Origin: CAZUGO01 sp964619935
GTDB lineage: Bacteria > Planctomycetota > Phycisphaerae > UBA1845 > CAIVHJ01
Length of the DNA: 64,000 bases
Direction: 5' to 3'
Assembly: GCA_964619935.1 (NCBI GenBank)
Contig: CAZUGO010000070.1
Location: 1-64,000 of the forward strand
The notes under the pieces were generated by a model. The model worked only from the letters and a program-made list of their open reading frames with translations. It did no database searches and was not told the DNA's origin. The position numbers and the translations under genes are program-made. Below, piece by piece: positions 1 through 9,215 of the stretch (position 1 is its first letter; each line of letters begins with the position of its first letter).

Positions 1-191
1 CAAGACCTGCAGCGGTCGGCTTTGTGGAGGTGCACGCTTCGTGCGCCTGGTTGAGTCCAGAACGCGGAGCGCGTTGACGCCGATGAAACCCGGACCGAAA
101 GCGCTCGCACGGTAATTGTGGTTTGTGTCCCCCGAACTCCAAAGGACACCATGCTGCGGACGATGAGCGAAAACGAGGTCGCTGCACAGCA
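1..191. other. Intergenic edge of window
   Basis: No gene was recognised. Two small inverted repeats are visible, GCACG-ctt-CGTGC at 32-44 and AACGCG-gag-CGCGTT at 61-75. They lie just downstream of the stop of the minus-strand gene that ends at 192, so they could help to end that transcript, but neither has a T-rich tail. Confidence 0.4.
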
Positions 192-3100
192 TCAGAAGTC
201 CCAGTGCATCAGGAGCGTATCTAGATCCAGCATAGTGACCATCGCGTCGGCATCCAGATCCGCCGGGCAGCACTCGCAAGGTCCCCAGCTTCCGAGCAGG
301 ATCGCCAGGTCCGAGGCATCGGTGTCTCCATCTCGATCAAGATCGCTCACCACGGGCTGACATTCGTCCGGAATGCCGTTGGGTTCGCAATCCAGGCTGG
401 TCCCCGCGGACAGATCACATCCATCCGGCGTTCCGTTTCCATTGCAGTCCAGGATGCACTCGGGCCCGAAGCAGAACATGCTGACCACACCCTCGATGCC
501 GCCCATCCGCGTTGGCTGGAAGGCATCGGCAGTAATCGGGAAATCGAATGAGTTGGAGGTCCCGACGAACACCACACGATGGTCTGTCGCCTGAGCCAGC
601 GTCCCGGTGTAATCGCTTAGCCAGTAGCCGTCCGCCTCGGAGCCTCCCAGGTAAGTCGAGTACAGAGTGGCGACCTCGCCATCGGGTTGGACTTGCATCC
701 GTGCGACGAAGAAGTCGCCCACCGCGCAGGTGTTCCCTCCCGGACCGTTGAAGGAGCGGTCCAGTGCACCGCAGGTGGTCGGCAGATTGGTGGAGTTGGT
801 ATCGCCTGCCACGGTAACGATGCCCGACTCGTCAACGGCCAGCCCGAGTGTCGTGCAATCAAACGCGGAGCCTCCCAGGACCTTGAGGTGCTGCAGGTCA
901 GTCAGCATCTCATCGAACCACGCCACGAACGACGCGTCGTTGCCGTACTGCAGATTGTAACCGTAGAACTGCGCATTCGAGTTACCCGCAACGATGACGT
1001 AGGAGCCGTGCAGTGCCAGGTTAGAAGCTTGATCCGATCCCCACTGCCCCGGGGGGGCGCTCCCGCCAGCCCCGCCGAAGAAGGTGGATAGCAGAATCTC
1101 GGTGCCTGAGGGGTTGATTTTGGTGATGAAGCCGTCCGAACCGTGACCGCCCGCATGCGTGGTACGGTGCACTCCGGGTGTCACCGGGAAATCGGCTGCA
1201 CTTGTTGAACCCGCCACGACGATAACCCCGGACGGATCCAGGGCCACGGCATGAACGCTGTCTTGAGGTCCACCGCACACGACCCACTGATTCCCGCCCA
1301 GGTAGGTAGACATCTCCAGGCCGGCGCCATTCGGATCCAGCCGCGCAATGAAACCGTCCGCGCAAGGACCTGGCGCGGTTCCACAGAAGCAGGATCCGCC
1401 CGCGTGCTGCGGTTGCACGACCCCCGGGGTCGTCGGAAAATCGGTCGAATAGGTTGAACCAACGACCACGGCGCTGCCCGCATCGTCCACCGCCATGGCA
1501 GTCAGCTCCTCGTTGGCCGAGCCACCGATATAGGTGGAGTAGATCAATGAACCGCCGTCCGCATGCAGCCGGGCGACGAATCCGTCCGTGCCGCCGTTGT
1601 ATGAGGTGTCATAGGCATCGGGGGTGATCGGGAAGCCCCCCCGTGCCTGGCCCGCGACCGTGACCGTGCCGCCGGGATCCACACTGACGCTCGTCGCGAT
1701 ATCATGGCCGCCGCCGCCGAAGATCACCGAATACACCAGTTCGGAGCCGTCCGCTGTCAGTCGGGTGACGAAGACGTCATAGCCGGCGCCGCGTTGCACG
1801 AACGCGCCCGGGGTTTCGGGAAAGTCGGACGACCTGGTCCGGCCGACCACGATGACGTCCCCGCTTGCCTCGTGCACGGCGACCGCTGTCACGCGGTCAT
1901 GCGTACTGCCCCCCAGGAACGTGGACCACTCCAGATGCGGGTCCACGTTGGCGATCTCGCAGGCGTCCCCGATGCCGTTGCCATTGGCATCTTCTTGCGC
2001 CGGATTCGGCGTCCAGCGGCAATTGTCTGCATCAGCGCAGACACCATCGGCGTCAGCATCGTCAGCGGGGTCGTGAGGGCATTTGTCGCAGCCATCACCG
2101 ACGCCGTCATTATCGATGTCTGCCTGATCCTCGTTTGGAACACTTGGACAGTTGTCACGGTCGTCACAGATAATATCGCCATCTACGTCAGCACAGGGAG
2201 GACACGTCGTGGAACAGGTGCTGCCATCTCCCTGATATTTGCCACCCTGAGTGCCGCAAGCCTCCAAGGACAGCTCCGCACACGACCCCTTGCCTAAACA
2301 GCATGCTCCCAAAGACACTTGGCACACGACCTCATTACAGGCCGTCGCTTCGCCCTCAAAGATGCCATTGCCAGATTCACATTCCTCCGCAGTCGCCTGG
2401 CCGCATGAGCCATTTGATAGACAGCACGCGCCCGGGATGGAACTGAAAACCCCGACGGTCCAATCTTCGGAGACGAATCCTCCCAAGCCGCTGTTATCGG
2501 AGATTACGACTCGAATCGAGTGCGAGCCGATATCAGCGGAGTCCACGGGCGTGTAGTCGAACATCGGGGAGATGCTGGCCGGCACTTGGTCGACAAACCA
2601 CTCGAAAAGCAGGCGATCTTTCTCAGGATCAGAGGCCGTCACTTCGAAGGCAATGGTGTCTCCTAAGTTCAGCAGTAAGATCTCCTCTGTCGGAAGAAAA
2701 CCGGTAATTACTGGCGGGTTGTTGATGTTGGTCACATCCACGGGCGCATAAGCGATATTCATCCGGCCAGTGTCGTCAGTCACCTTAACGCCAACAAGCC
2801 CCTCAAAGGCATGTGAAATGGTAGCCGTTGGTGTTGGGCCAGCAGCGTCGTCAAAGTCGGTGTCGCCATCAAGGTCCCATTCGAAGCTGAGGATGATCCC
2901 ATCGGGATCAAATGACTCGAGGGCGTTGAGCTGCACAGGTACCCCTTCCACCGCAAGATATGGTCCGCCCGCATCTGCAACTGGGACCTGTTGCGGGATC
3001 GACGGGTCCATTGACAGCGTCTGTACAATAGCGTCGACGAGCGCAGCGTCTAGCTCGAGCGCTGAGATGGCAGAGACGTTGGTCGCGATGAGATGTGCAT

Positions 3101-4481
3101 TACTGGCAAGGACGGCGGCCTCAGAGAACTCGGCAAAATCGATCCCATCAAATTGGATCCGCACTTCCTCGATCTGTTGTGCTGACAGACCCAACCTGTC
3201 CAGAATCAGCAGTTCCAGTTCTCCGAACCCCTCGTTTTCAATGCGTGTGCTGTATTCGCCTAGCACTTGCGCTGTGCCGTCCAAGTCCTGGCCATCAGCC
3301 GTGAGTGCATCGCTCAGCGCGGCCAATGCCGCATTTGTCAGTGTCAGCTGGTTGGCCAGATGATTCATATAATCACGAGCAGTTCGAGCGTGAATGAGAG
3401 CCCACTCGCCGTTGCCGGCCATCGCCGCACCCTGATATCTCTCGATAGATCGCAGCAAGGCTCCTGCCAGCGCTGATTCGAGACCAAGGGAGTTTCCCAG
3501 CATCGCGCCTCCGGCCACTACAAGTGGATCGTCCGTCTGTGGGATGATGAACTGCACAGCGCCAAGTGCTGTAATTTGCTCGAAGTTCGGATCGGGCGGA
3601 TCGGCGGCGATCCCTTGGTAATGGTTGACGGCGTTGGCAACCTGCGTAATTGCGATCTGGATCGGGTGAATCCCAGACGAGGTCTGCGCCAAGTGGTTGG
3701 CGACCCAAACAATAGCATGGTAAGGATTACCATGGAAGAGTTCGAAGGCGGCGACGCCCTTTTCCAAAGCCTCAAGCAAGTGAAAGAATGGCACTAAACG
3801 GCTTTGCATAATCTGCAAGTCTTGAGCCTGCGCACCAGCACTCGCCTTTATCTCGATGATTGCTGGATCAATCGGCGGGAGCACGGAGGGTAGGATTACC
3901 TCGAACCCACCGAACTCCACGTGGCAACCAGGGCAGTTTAGGCCGCCGGAGGATGGTTCGAACACAACATCATCGAGGTCAAACATCCCATCCTGACACT
4001 CGTCGTAGACAACGGCGTAGAGTCCGCTGCCCAGGCCTCCCGGTATCGGCATCGTCGAGGCGATAATTTCTGAGATGAATAACCCCTGCCCCGTACCTAC
4101 TACAGTGTTAATGCCGCCGGAGGCCTCGGTAAGCGCGCAGCCGAGGCAGACTTCGCCGCTGTTTACGACGTGAATATTGGTCGCTGGGAAGAAGTCATCA
4201 CACTTGATATCCATGATCCCAAGGTCGATGATGACCAATTGGTTCGGCCCGAACGTCGTGAAGCTGTTGCCATCCGGCCATAACAATGCCTGTTGCGCAT
4301 TAACCGCTGGGGACGCCGCGACGAGCCATGAGGCCAGGAGGTTGATCGTCGCAGCTCGCCTAAGCCAGGGAGTGCCACGGACACCTCTGCAGCTCGCTCG
4401 ATCGCAGTTGCCTCTGGGCTGATTCCCTACTAATCTACAAGAGCCAGGCTGCCCGAGACCATGCGTAATTCCGAACCCCAT
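192..4481 (-). CDS. Giant secreted multi-repeat protein (PKD, TSP3, SBBP, dockerin-like)
   Basis: A 1,429-aa exported protein. The start at 4481 follows an AAAGGA box about 8 bases upstream; an in-frame ATG at 4508 is the alternative. The signal sequence has a rather long basic n-region and an AVNA|QQ cleavage site. Next comes an unrecognised domain to about residue 490, then one or two PKD/cadherin-like folds (about 497-690), two Cys-rich GACC repeats, thrombospondin-type-3 calcium loops (DxDxDGxxDxxDNC, about 760-845), and about seven SBBP repeats (STFLGGS...DxxVVVGxTxSxDFPxTPGA, about 850-1335). The end holds DCNGNGTPDGC motifs and a dockerin-like pair with DLDRDGDTDASDLA. SBBP repeats are taken to form beta-propellers. 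The likely role is a surface or secreted adhesive protein; ligand unknown. The N-terminal third is less GC-rich than the rest, suggesting a mosaic origin. Confidence 0.85.
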   Translation of the reverse strand: MGFGITHGLGQPGSCRLVGNQPRGNCDRASCRGVRGTPWLRRAATINLLASWLVAASPAVNAQQALLWPDGNSFTTFGPNQLVIIDLGIMDIKCDDFFPATNIHVVNSGEVCLGCALTEASGGINTVVGTGQGLFISEIIASTMPIPGGLGSGLYAVVYDECQDGMFDLDDVVFEPSSGGLNCPGCHVEFGGFEVILPSVLPPIDPAIIEIKASAGAQAQDLQIMQSRLVPFFHLLEALEKGVAAFELFHGNPYHAIVWVANHLAQTSSGIHPIQIAITQVANAVNHYQGIAADPPDPNFEQITALGAVQFIIPQTDDPLVVAGGAMLGNSLGLESALAGALLRSIERYQGAAMAGNGEWALIHARTARDYMNHLANQLTLTNAALAALSDALTADGQDLDGTAQVLGEYSTRIENEGFGELELLILDRLGLSAQQIEEVRIQFDGIDFAEFSEAAVLASNAHLIATNVSAISALELDAALVDAIVQTLSMDPSIPQQVPVADAGGPYLAVEGVPVQLNALESFDPDGIILSFEWDLDGDTDFDDAAGPTPTATISHAFEGLVGVKVTDDTGRMNIAYAPVDVTNINNPPVITGFLPTEEILLLNLGDTIAFEVTASDPEKDRLLFEWFVDQVPASISPMFDYTPVDSADIGSHSIRVVISDNSGLGGFVSEDWTVGVFSSIPGACCLSNGSCGQATAEECESGNGIFEGEATACNEVVCQVSLGACCLGKGSCAELSLEACGTQGGKYQGDGSTCSTTCPPCADVDGDIICDDRDNCPSVPNEDQADIDNDGVGDGCDKCPHDPADDADADGVCADADNCRWTPNPAQEDANGNGIGDACEIANVDPHLEWSTFLGGSTHDRVTAVAVHEASGDVIVVGRTRSSDFPETPGAFVQRGAGYDVFVTRLTADGSELVYSVIFGGGGHDIATSVSVDPGGTVTVAGQARGGFPITPDAYDTSYNGGTDGFVARLHADGGSLIYSTYIGGSANEELTAMAVDDAGSAVVVGSTYSTDFPTTPGVVQPQHAGGSCFCGTAPGPCADGFIARLDPNGAGLEMSTYLGGNQWVVCGGPQDSVHAVALDPSGVIVVAGSTSAADFPVTPGVHRTTHAGGHGSDGFITKINPSGTEILLSTFFGGAGGSAPPGQWGSDQASNLALHGSYVIVAGNSNAQFYGYNLQYGNDASFVAWFDEMLTDLQHLKVLGGSAFDCTTLGLAVDESGIVTVAGDTNSTNLPTTCGALDRSFNGPGGNTCAVGDFFVARMQVQPDGEVATLYSTYLGGSEADGYWLSDYTGTLAQATDHRVVFVGTSNSFDFPITADAFQPTRMGGIEGVVSMFCFGPECILDCNGNGTPDGCDLSAGTSLDCEPNGIPDECQPVVSDLDRDGDTDASDLAILLGSWGPCECCPADLDADAMVTMLDLDTLLMHWDF

Positions 4482-4669
4482 CGTAGGTCCTTTCTTCTGT
4501 CGTTTCATTGTGAACAAGTTAGCACCAGTGACAACGCGACATAGTGAGTACGCCTGTGGGGGCCACGTACTCCTGACCAGATTAGCAAGTGTTGCGTTGC
4601 ATCTCCACATCTCCATAACCGGATTTCGCTGCACCGAATCTGGCACGGAAGCCCCACCCCTATGGCGCT

Positions 4670-4709
4670 GCGTTCCGCGTCTACCCCTATGGATACGGGA
4701 GCGGAACGC
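4670..4709. repeat. REP-like inverted repeat
   Basis: The 9-bp arms GCGTTCCGC (4670-4678) and GCGGAACGC (4701-4709) are perfect complements separated by 22 bases. The element sits 26 bp from the transposase remnant at 4736-4954. REP-associated tyrosine transposases are known to mobilise such palindromes, so this may be a REP copy left with its enzyme. Confidence 0.5.
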
Positions 4710-4735
4710 GGGGAAAAAAAGGGATATAAACACGG

Positions 4736-4954
4736 TCAGGAGCCTTTGGTCGGCTTCTTCCTGGGTCTTCCGCTTGGTTTGATCGTGGACTCGAGCCCGA
4801 GGCGTCGGGCCGTTCTGACCTGCCATGGCGGACTCCCGTAGGGACGATTGCGGTTGACGCTTGTGCGCAAGCGCTGAAGTTCGGCCTCGGTCTGTGGTCG
4901 GTTGACACGTTCGGTCCAGTTCCGAGGAGCGTCCACAGGCCACGAGGTCAGCAA
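4736..4954 (-). pseudogene. C-terminal remnant of REP-associated (Y1/IS200-like) transposase
   Basis: The 72 translated residues read like the end of planctomycete RAYT-type transposases: SWPVDAPRNWTERVN, then an acidic helix TEAELQRLR, then NRPYGSPPWQ and RTARRLGLESTIKP ending in the basic tail GRPRKKP. The catalytic HUH histidines and the tyrosine lie upstream in intact family members. No frame upstream of 4954 continues the domain, so only about the last third is left. A TTG opens the frame but is unlikely to be used. It lies in the untranslated region upstream of the giant secreted protein gene, next to a REP-like inverted repeat. I infer a decayed mobile element, not a working gene. The assignment rests on recognised sequence resemblance, not on a search. 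Confidence 0.7.
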
Positions 4955-5334
4955 TCTTCCCGGTCTCCTGACCCGCCTTTATCGCCGGACCCCACGCCAA
5001 GAACCGCATGGGGTCTCGCCCGTCCGCCCGGGTGACTTCCTGCCCGGCCCGGCTCGCGGACCGGCGCCCACCTCCAGAAGGCCGCGTTCACGTCCGATGA
5101 ACAAGATCATGGAAGCGCTGCCCGCGGCGCGATGCGGTCAGCCGTCGGGTGGGCGGTGGGCGAGGCCGCGCGCACCGCCGGTGCGGTCCGGCTGCTTGCA
5201 TTCAGGTACCGCAGGGGTACCATGTGCGGCGGCGCCGGCCGCCGCAAGGCGCCGTGCGGTCGGCAGCGCCGGTCGACGTTCGGGAGAACTGTGATGCACA
5301 CGCGACGGCCAGCACTGCGACCGGCGGATCGACC

Positions 5335-7023
5335 ATGAAGCCGCGGTTTCGGGCAGCGGGTCTGGACATCTGTCTGGTTCTGATCGCCGCCGGGGCGGTG
5401 GCCGCCTATCTGCACTGGCCGGCCTTGACCGATCCATACCGTTTCCACCACAACTGGCGGCAGGCGCCTCACTGGCTCAGCCCCGAGCGGCAACACTTCC
5501 AGCCCGACGACCTGCTGGTCCGCTTCGCCGAGTTTCCGATCGGGCCGGTGGCCAACTTCATTTACATCACGCTGGCACGCACCGGGATCGACATCTTCTG
5601 GGGCAAGGTCGTCGCGGTGGTCTTCTTTGCCCTCACCGCTCTGAGCGTCTACATCGCCGGGCGGACCCTGCTCAACCGCGTCAGCGGTGCGGCGGCGGTG
5701 ATCATTTTTCTGTTTTTTCCCTGCATGTTTTACGAGTTCTCCGGGGGCTTCGAGAAGGCTCTGTCCTGTCCGCTGTACGCCCTGACCATCTGGACCATGC
5801 ACCACCGGAAATGGTGGTGGTCGATCCCGTTGATGATCTACGGCGTCGGGACCTACCCGATGGTGGGGATCCATATTGGCATCATCTACCTCGTGGATGC
5901 CCTGATCTACGACATCCGGGACGGCACCGTTCGGCAGGCCTCGGCGTGGAAAGCCAAGTACCTGCCGCTGGGCCTGGCGGCGGTCATTGGTATCGGCATG
6001 CTGGGCTGGCGCTACCTGGGTGCCAACCACGAGTTCGGGGAATTGGTGTCCCGCAGCGACATGCAGGACCAGGCGGAATTCACCAGCCGAGGCCGCTATC
6101 ACATCATCCCTACCCGGCCGCTGTGGCAACAGGTCGTCGAACGGGTGTGGGGCGACTACTTCCACCTGGCGCTGCCGGTGCTCGCGGTGGCGTGCATGGG
6201 GCGGCGGGCGTTTCGACTCCCCCGCGGGCTGTACGCCACCCTGCTGGGCAGCCTGCTGCTCTACTGGCTGTCCGACCTGGCCCTGCTCCGGCTGTACGTG
6301 CCGGACCGCTACCTGTTGCGGTCACTGCCGATCTTCATGGCCTTGACCGGCGGCTACTGGTGGGCCCTGGTGTTTCAGCAGCAGAACGTCGGCTGGCGCG
6401 GGCTGGGCTGGGCGGGGCGGATCCAGAAAAACGCCCTGCTGGTCCCGGTGACCCTGGGGCTGATGGTGCTGGGCGGCGTGGAGTTCGAGAGCCGCTTCGA
6501 GCCGGGGATCCGCACCCGCAAGTTCGACCGCCAGGGACTGTACGCGGCCATCAATGAATTGCCCGGCACGCCGCTGATCGCGGTCCACCCGCGGCTGGGC
6601 AGTGACATTCTCCTGCTGACCGGCCGGTCGGTGTTGGTCTCCAAGCAACTGGCCCTGCCCTGGTGGCCGGCGTACTTTGAGATGATCCGCGAGCGGACTC
6701 AGGATCTCTTTCGGGCCTACTACGCCACCGATCCGGCGGTCATCCGCCAGGTGATCAACAAGTACCAGATCGACTACTGGATTCTGCAGCCGGAGTACTA
6801 CCGGTCGTCGTTCATCCGCAAGCGGCGACTCTACCAACTGGATCCCTTCGACGACTGGATCCGGAAGCACGCCAAGCCGTCCCCTGAGGCCTTGCTGCAG
6901 CACATTCCCGCCGAGTACCGCCTGTACCAGGATCGCCGCAGCTATGTGGTCTCATCCGAGGCGGCCCTCCGCTGGCTGGACGGCCTGGAGGCCGTCCCGC
7001 GGCCAAGGAAGGCAAGCCCATGA
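5335..7023 (+). CDS. Polytopic membrane protein, possibly GT-C glycosyltransferase-like
   Basis: 562 aa. The start at 5335 was chosen because the first membrane segment (LDICLVLIAAGAVAAYL) begins about 10 residues later; the upstream in-frame sequence is Arg/Pro-rich and looks non-coding. About eight to ten hydrophobic segments cover the first 380 residues, with a loop after segment one that carries FHHNWRQAPHW and DDLLVRF. A soluble C-terminal domain of about 150 residues follows (YQIDYWILQPEYY). An extracytoplasmic loop rich in acidic and aromatic residues after the first segment, plus many membrane spans, is the pattern of GT-C lipid-linked sugar transferases, but no diagnostic motif was found. 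The next gene overlaps it by 4 bp (ATGA), so the two are almost certainly co-translated. Confidence 0.7.
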   Translation: MKPRFRAAGLDICLVLIAAGAVAAYLHWPALTDPYRFHHNWRQAPHWLSPERQHFQPDDLLVRFAEFPIGPVANFIYITLARTGIDIFWGKVVAVVFFALTALSVYIAGRTLLNRVSGAAAVIIFLFFPCMFYEFSGGFEKALSCPLYALTIWTMHHRKWWWSIPLMIYGVGTYPMVGIHIGIIYLVDALIYDIRDGTVRQASAWKAKYLPLGLAAVIGIGMLGWRYLGANHEFGELVSRSDMQDQAEFTSRGRYHIIPTRPLWQQVVERVWGDYFHLALPVLAVACMGRRAFRLPRGLYATLLGSLLLYWLSDLALLRLYVPDRYLLRSLPIFMALTGGYWWALVFQQQNVGWRGLGWAGRIQKNALLVPVTLGLMVLGGVEFESRFEPGIRTRKFDRQGLYAAINELPGTPLIAVHPRLGSDILLLTGRSVLVSKQLALPWWPAYFEMIRERTQDLFRAYYATDPAVIRQVINKYQIDYWILQPEYYRSSFIRKRRLYQLDPFDDWIRKHAKPSPEALLQHIPAEYRLYQDRRSYVVSSEAALRWLDGLEAVPRPRKASP

Positions 7024-8513
7024 CCGCAGAATCGCACGATCGCACGCCGCTGCCGCTGTTCGACGGCAACATGGCGCCGCCGGCCTGGGTGCTCCATTTC
7101 TTCCCGGTGGCGCTGGCCATCTTCGGGCTGACCTTGTCGCTGTCCTATTACTCGGTTTTTCGCGGATTTGAGGAGGACGAGCCCGGCACCTGGATGAGCC
7201 TGTTCCTGATGTTCAGCGTATTTCTGCTGGTGCTGCCGGCGATTCGCAACACCAGCCTGCCGCGGGGCAAGCGCTGGCTGGCGGCGGTGCTGACCGCGAT
7301 GTGCGGGTACGCCATTGTGGACGAGAAGTTCGCCTTCCACGAGGACTTGGGCGACTACGTCGAGAAAGAAATCAGAGGCGTGCCCGAAGCCTGGGGCTAC
7401 TACAGCGACGACATCATGGTGATTATCTATGCCCTGGTGGGCGGCATCATGCTGGCCTGGTGGCTGCGCCGTTCGCAGGAACGGCGGGCCTATTCCGGGT
7501 ACGCCTGGAGCGTGGTCGCCGTCGGCCTCGCGCACGGCGTGCTCGATGTCATGGGCCACGGCCGGCGGTTCATCTGGAAGGCCGTGTTCCCGGAGATGAC
7601 CCGGGCGCAGGTTCACGAGTGGATGGAGGTCACCGGCTACTTCGAGGAAACCTGCAAACTGTGGTGCGAGTGGTTCGTGGTTCTTCTGGTCCTGCGGGTG
7701 CTCTACGAGCAGCGCGGCGCCCTGCTGTGGTCGTGGCTGGTGTTCCTCGGCAGCCTCCTGGCAACCATCGGGTTGTGGGGCGTTGTCGATCCCGAACGTG
7801 GAATCCCGTACCTGCTGATGGAGCGAACGCTGCGGTACATTCGCAACTATGACCTGCTGTTCATGCTGGGCGCGATCTGGGCCCTGTGGGCCATTGTCGT
7901 CTGGTGGAGATTTCGCGACGACGCCTATCGCCGGTCCGCCGCCGGCTTGTTTTTCGTCACGCCGGGGTTCCTGCTGCTGCCGGAGATGACCCAGTTGCTG
8001 GCGGTGGGCGCCCGCGCGGTCGGGGTGGGGGTGCTGGCCGGCGCTGGGGCCGCACTGCTGGTGATGACCGCCTTTCGGCGTTCACGGGCGGTCGCCGGCG
8101 GACTGCTGCTGCTGGGCGGCGTCTTGGGATTCTCGCTTGGCGGCCTGACGACGCAGCCGCTCCGGCTGCTGGAGATCGGTGGCGTTCTGTTGCCCGCCGC
8201 CGTGGTGATCCTGGTGGTTCAGCAGGACCGCAAAGCCCTGTGGATCGCCGGAGTTGCCGCAGTTGCGCTGCTGGTGCACAACCAGGTGGTACTGCTGGTG
8301 GGGTTCGGTGTGATCCTGCTGCTGGGGGTGGCGCGCTTGGGCAACGGCCCGATCCGGTTCTCGCGGCCGGCCTGGGCCGGGCTGCTGGCTGTGCAGGTGG
8401 TCACCATTCTGCTGGTGGCGGCCATGAATACCCGACCCTTCATCGGCTGCGGGCGGTTCAGGGCCCCAGAGACGGTGATGTTCGAAATCGGCTACCAGCC
8501 GTTCCGGAGATGA
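7020..8513 (+). CDS. Polytopic membrane protein of unknown function
   Basis: 497 aa. Its ATG overlaps the stop of the preceding membrane protein (ATGA), indicating translational coupling. It has roughly a dozen hydrophobic segments, starting with WVLHFFPVALAIFGLTLSL. Charged loops include a His/Glu-rich stretch (DEKFAFHEDLGDYVEKE) and MTRAQVHEWMEVTGYFEETCKLWCEW, which could bind a metal or quinone-like cofactor, though that is conjecture. The C-terminal 200 residues are mostly Leu/Val/Gly membrane helices. No family was recognised. The paired arrangement suggests a two-component membrane complex with the upstream protein. Confidence 0.7.
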   Translation: MTAESHDRTPLPLFDGNMAPPAWVLHFFPVALAIFGLTLSLSYYSVFRGFEEDEPGTWMSLFLMFSVFLLVLPAIRNTSLPRGKRWLAAVLTAMCGYAIVDEKFAFHEDLGDYVEKEIRGVPEAWGYYSDDIMVIIYALVGGIMLAWWLRRSQERRAYSGYAWSVVAVGLAHGVLDVMGHGRRFIWKAVFPEMTRAQVHEWMEVTGYFEETCKLWCEWFVVLLVLRVLYEQRGALLWSWLVFLGSLLATIGLWGVVDPERGIPYLLMERTLRYIRNYDLLFMLGAIWALWAIVVWWRFRDDAYRRSAAGLFFVTPGFLLLPEMTQLLAVGARAVGVGVLAGAGAALLVMTAFRRSRAVAGGLLLLGGVLGFSLGGLTTQPLRLLEIGGVLLPAAVVILVVQQDRKALWIAGVAAVALLVHNQVVLLVGFGVILLLGVARLGNGPIRFSRPAWAGLLAVQVVTILLVAAMNTRPFIGCGRFRAPETVMFEIGYQPFRR

Positions 8514-8618
8514 CCCGGCGGCCTCGCGGCACCGCCCGGGTGCCAGCCTGCGCTTGCCTCACACCGGCTTGACCTCCACCCAGTGCCGGCCGGGCCCCCA
8601 GGAGCACGGCAATTGAGT

Positions 8619-8750
8619 TCAAATGAAGATACCATTTATGTCAGATGGTGATACCATTTATGTCAAATGAAGATACCATTTGCATCAAATGAAGATACCG
8701 TTTTCACTAAATGAAGATACCATTTGATTCAAACGGTGGTACCAGATTAT
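8619..8750. repeat. Six tandem 22-bp repeats with internal dyad symmetry
   Basis: Six head-to-tail units of exactly 22 bp start at 8619, 8641, 8663, 8685, 8707 and 8729. The core is AAATG-N7-CATTT, whose outer 5-mers are complementary, so each unit looks like a site for a dimeric protein. Units 1, 3 and 5 keep both arms; units 2 and 4 have one change in an arm; unit 6 is degenerate. Spacing of 22 bp puts every copy on about the same face of the helix. The array is AT-rich in a GC-rich neighbourhood and is not coding. Confidence 0.9.
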
Positions 8751-9028
8751 CTGAGCGCCTGCCGGGTTGCAGTTCGACCCCGGCGCCAGCGATCCTCAGG
8801 GGTGCGATTACCGCAGATTGACAGCCAGGATAGACGGCCGGTCAGGAGGGGCTGCGGTGGGCGACCCAGCCTGTTCCATCGTGGTATTTCTTGTTGTGCG
8901 ACATTGAGTTGACACCATCGGGGCAGCAACCGGGTAGGATCGCTGCCCGCGAATTCACAGGGCCCACGGGGCCGGTCCGATAAGGGCCCGGCCAGTGGGA
9001 GCGCCCACCTGCTGTGCAACCGGTGCGC

Positions 9029-9057
9029 TTGACACCGCGATCCGGGCGGCATAGCGT
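9029..9057 (+). promoter_or_regulatory. Possible sigma-70-type promoter for the gene at 9216
   Basis: TTGACA at 9029-9034 is a perfect -35 match; TAGCGT at 9052-9057, 17 bp on, is a poor -10. The implied leader is about 150 nt. A second TTGACA at 8909-8914 is followed by TAGGAT only after 20 bp. Confidence 0.3.
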
Positions 9058-9215
9058 CATCATTACCTACTATAAGTTCGCCCGGGCCTGTTCTGTTATC
9101 GGACGTACAATGCGGGCCTGGGCAGCCAAGTCGATGAGATTCACCGGCCAAGGAGCCGGCGGCCGCTTGCCGCTGTTTGCGGCAGGCATCTCCGCAGCCT
9201 TAGAGGGAGAGTACC

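Larger units (their letters stand above)
8514..9215. other. Gene-free interval carrying the 22-bp repeat array and a promoter
   Basis: About 700 bp without a supportable coding frame on either strand. It holds the AT-rich array at 8619-8750 and a possible promoter at 9029-9057 for the gene at 9216. A TACAAT hexamer at 9106-9111 is a second -10 candidate with no good -35. Nothing else was recognised. Confidence 0.6.

Noticed and set aside
5107..6165. Minus-strand open frame opposite the membrane protein
   Set aside because: Arg/Pro/His-rich shadow with no ribosome site, opposite clear membrane helices.
8619..8750. CRISPR array
   Set aside because: Units are contiguous with no spacers and no cas genes are near.
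8619..8750. Plasmid or chromosome replication origin
   Set aside because: No DnaA boxes, dnaA, dnaN or rep gene was found; the iteron-like look is not enough.
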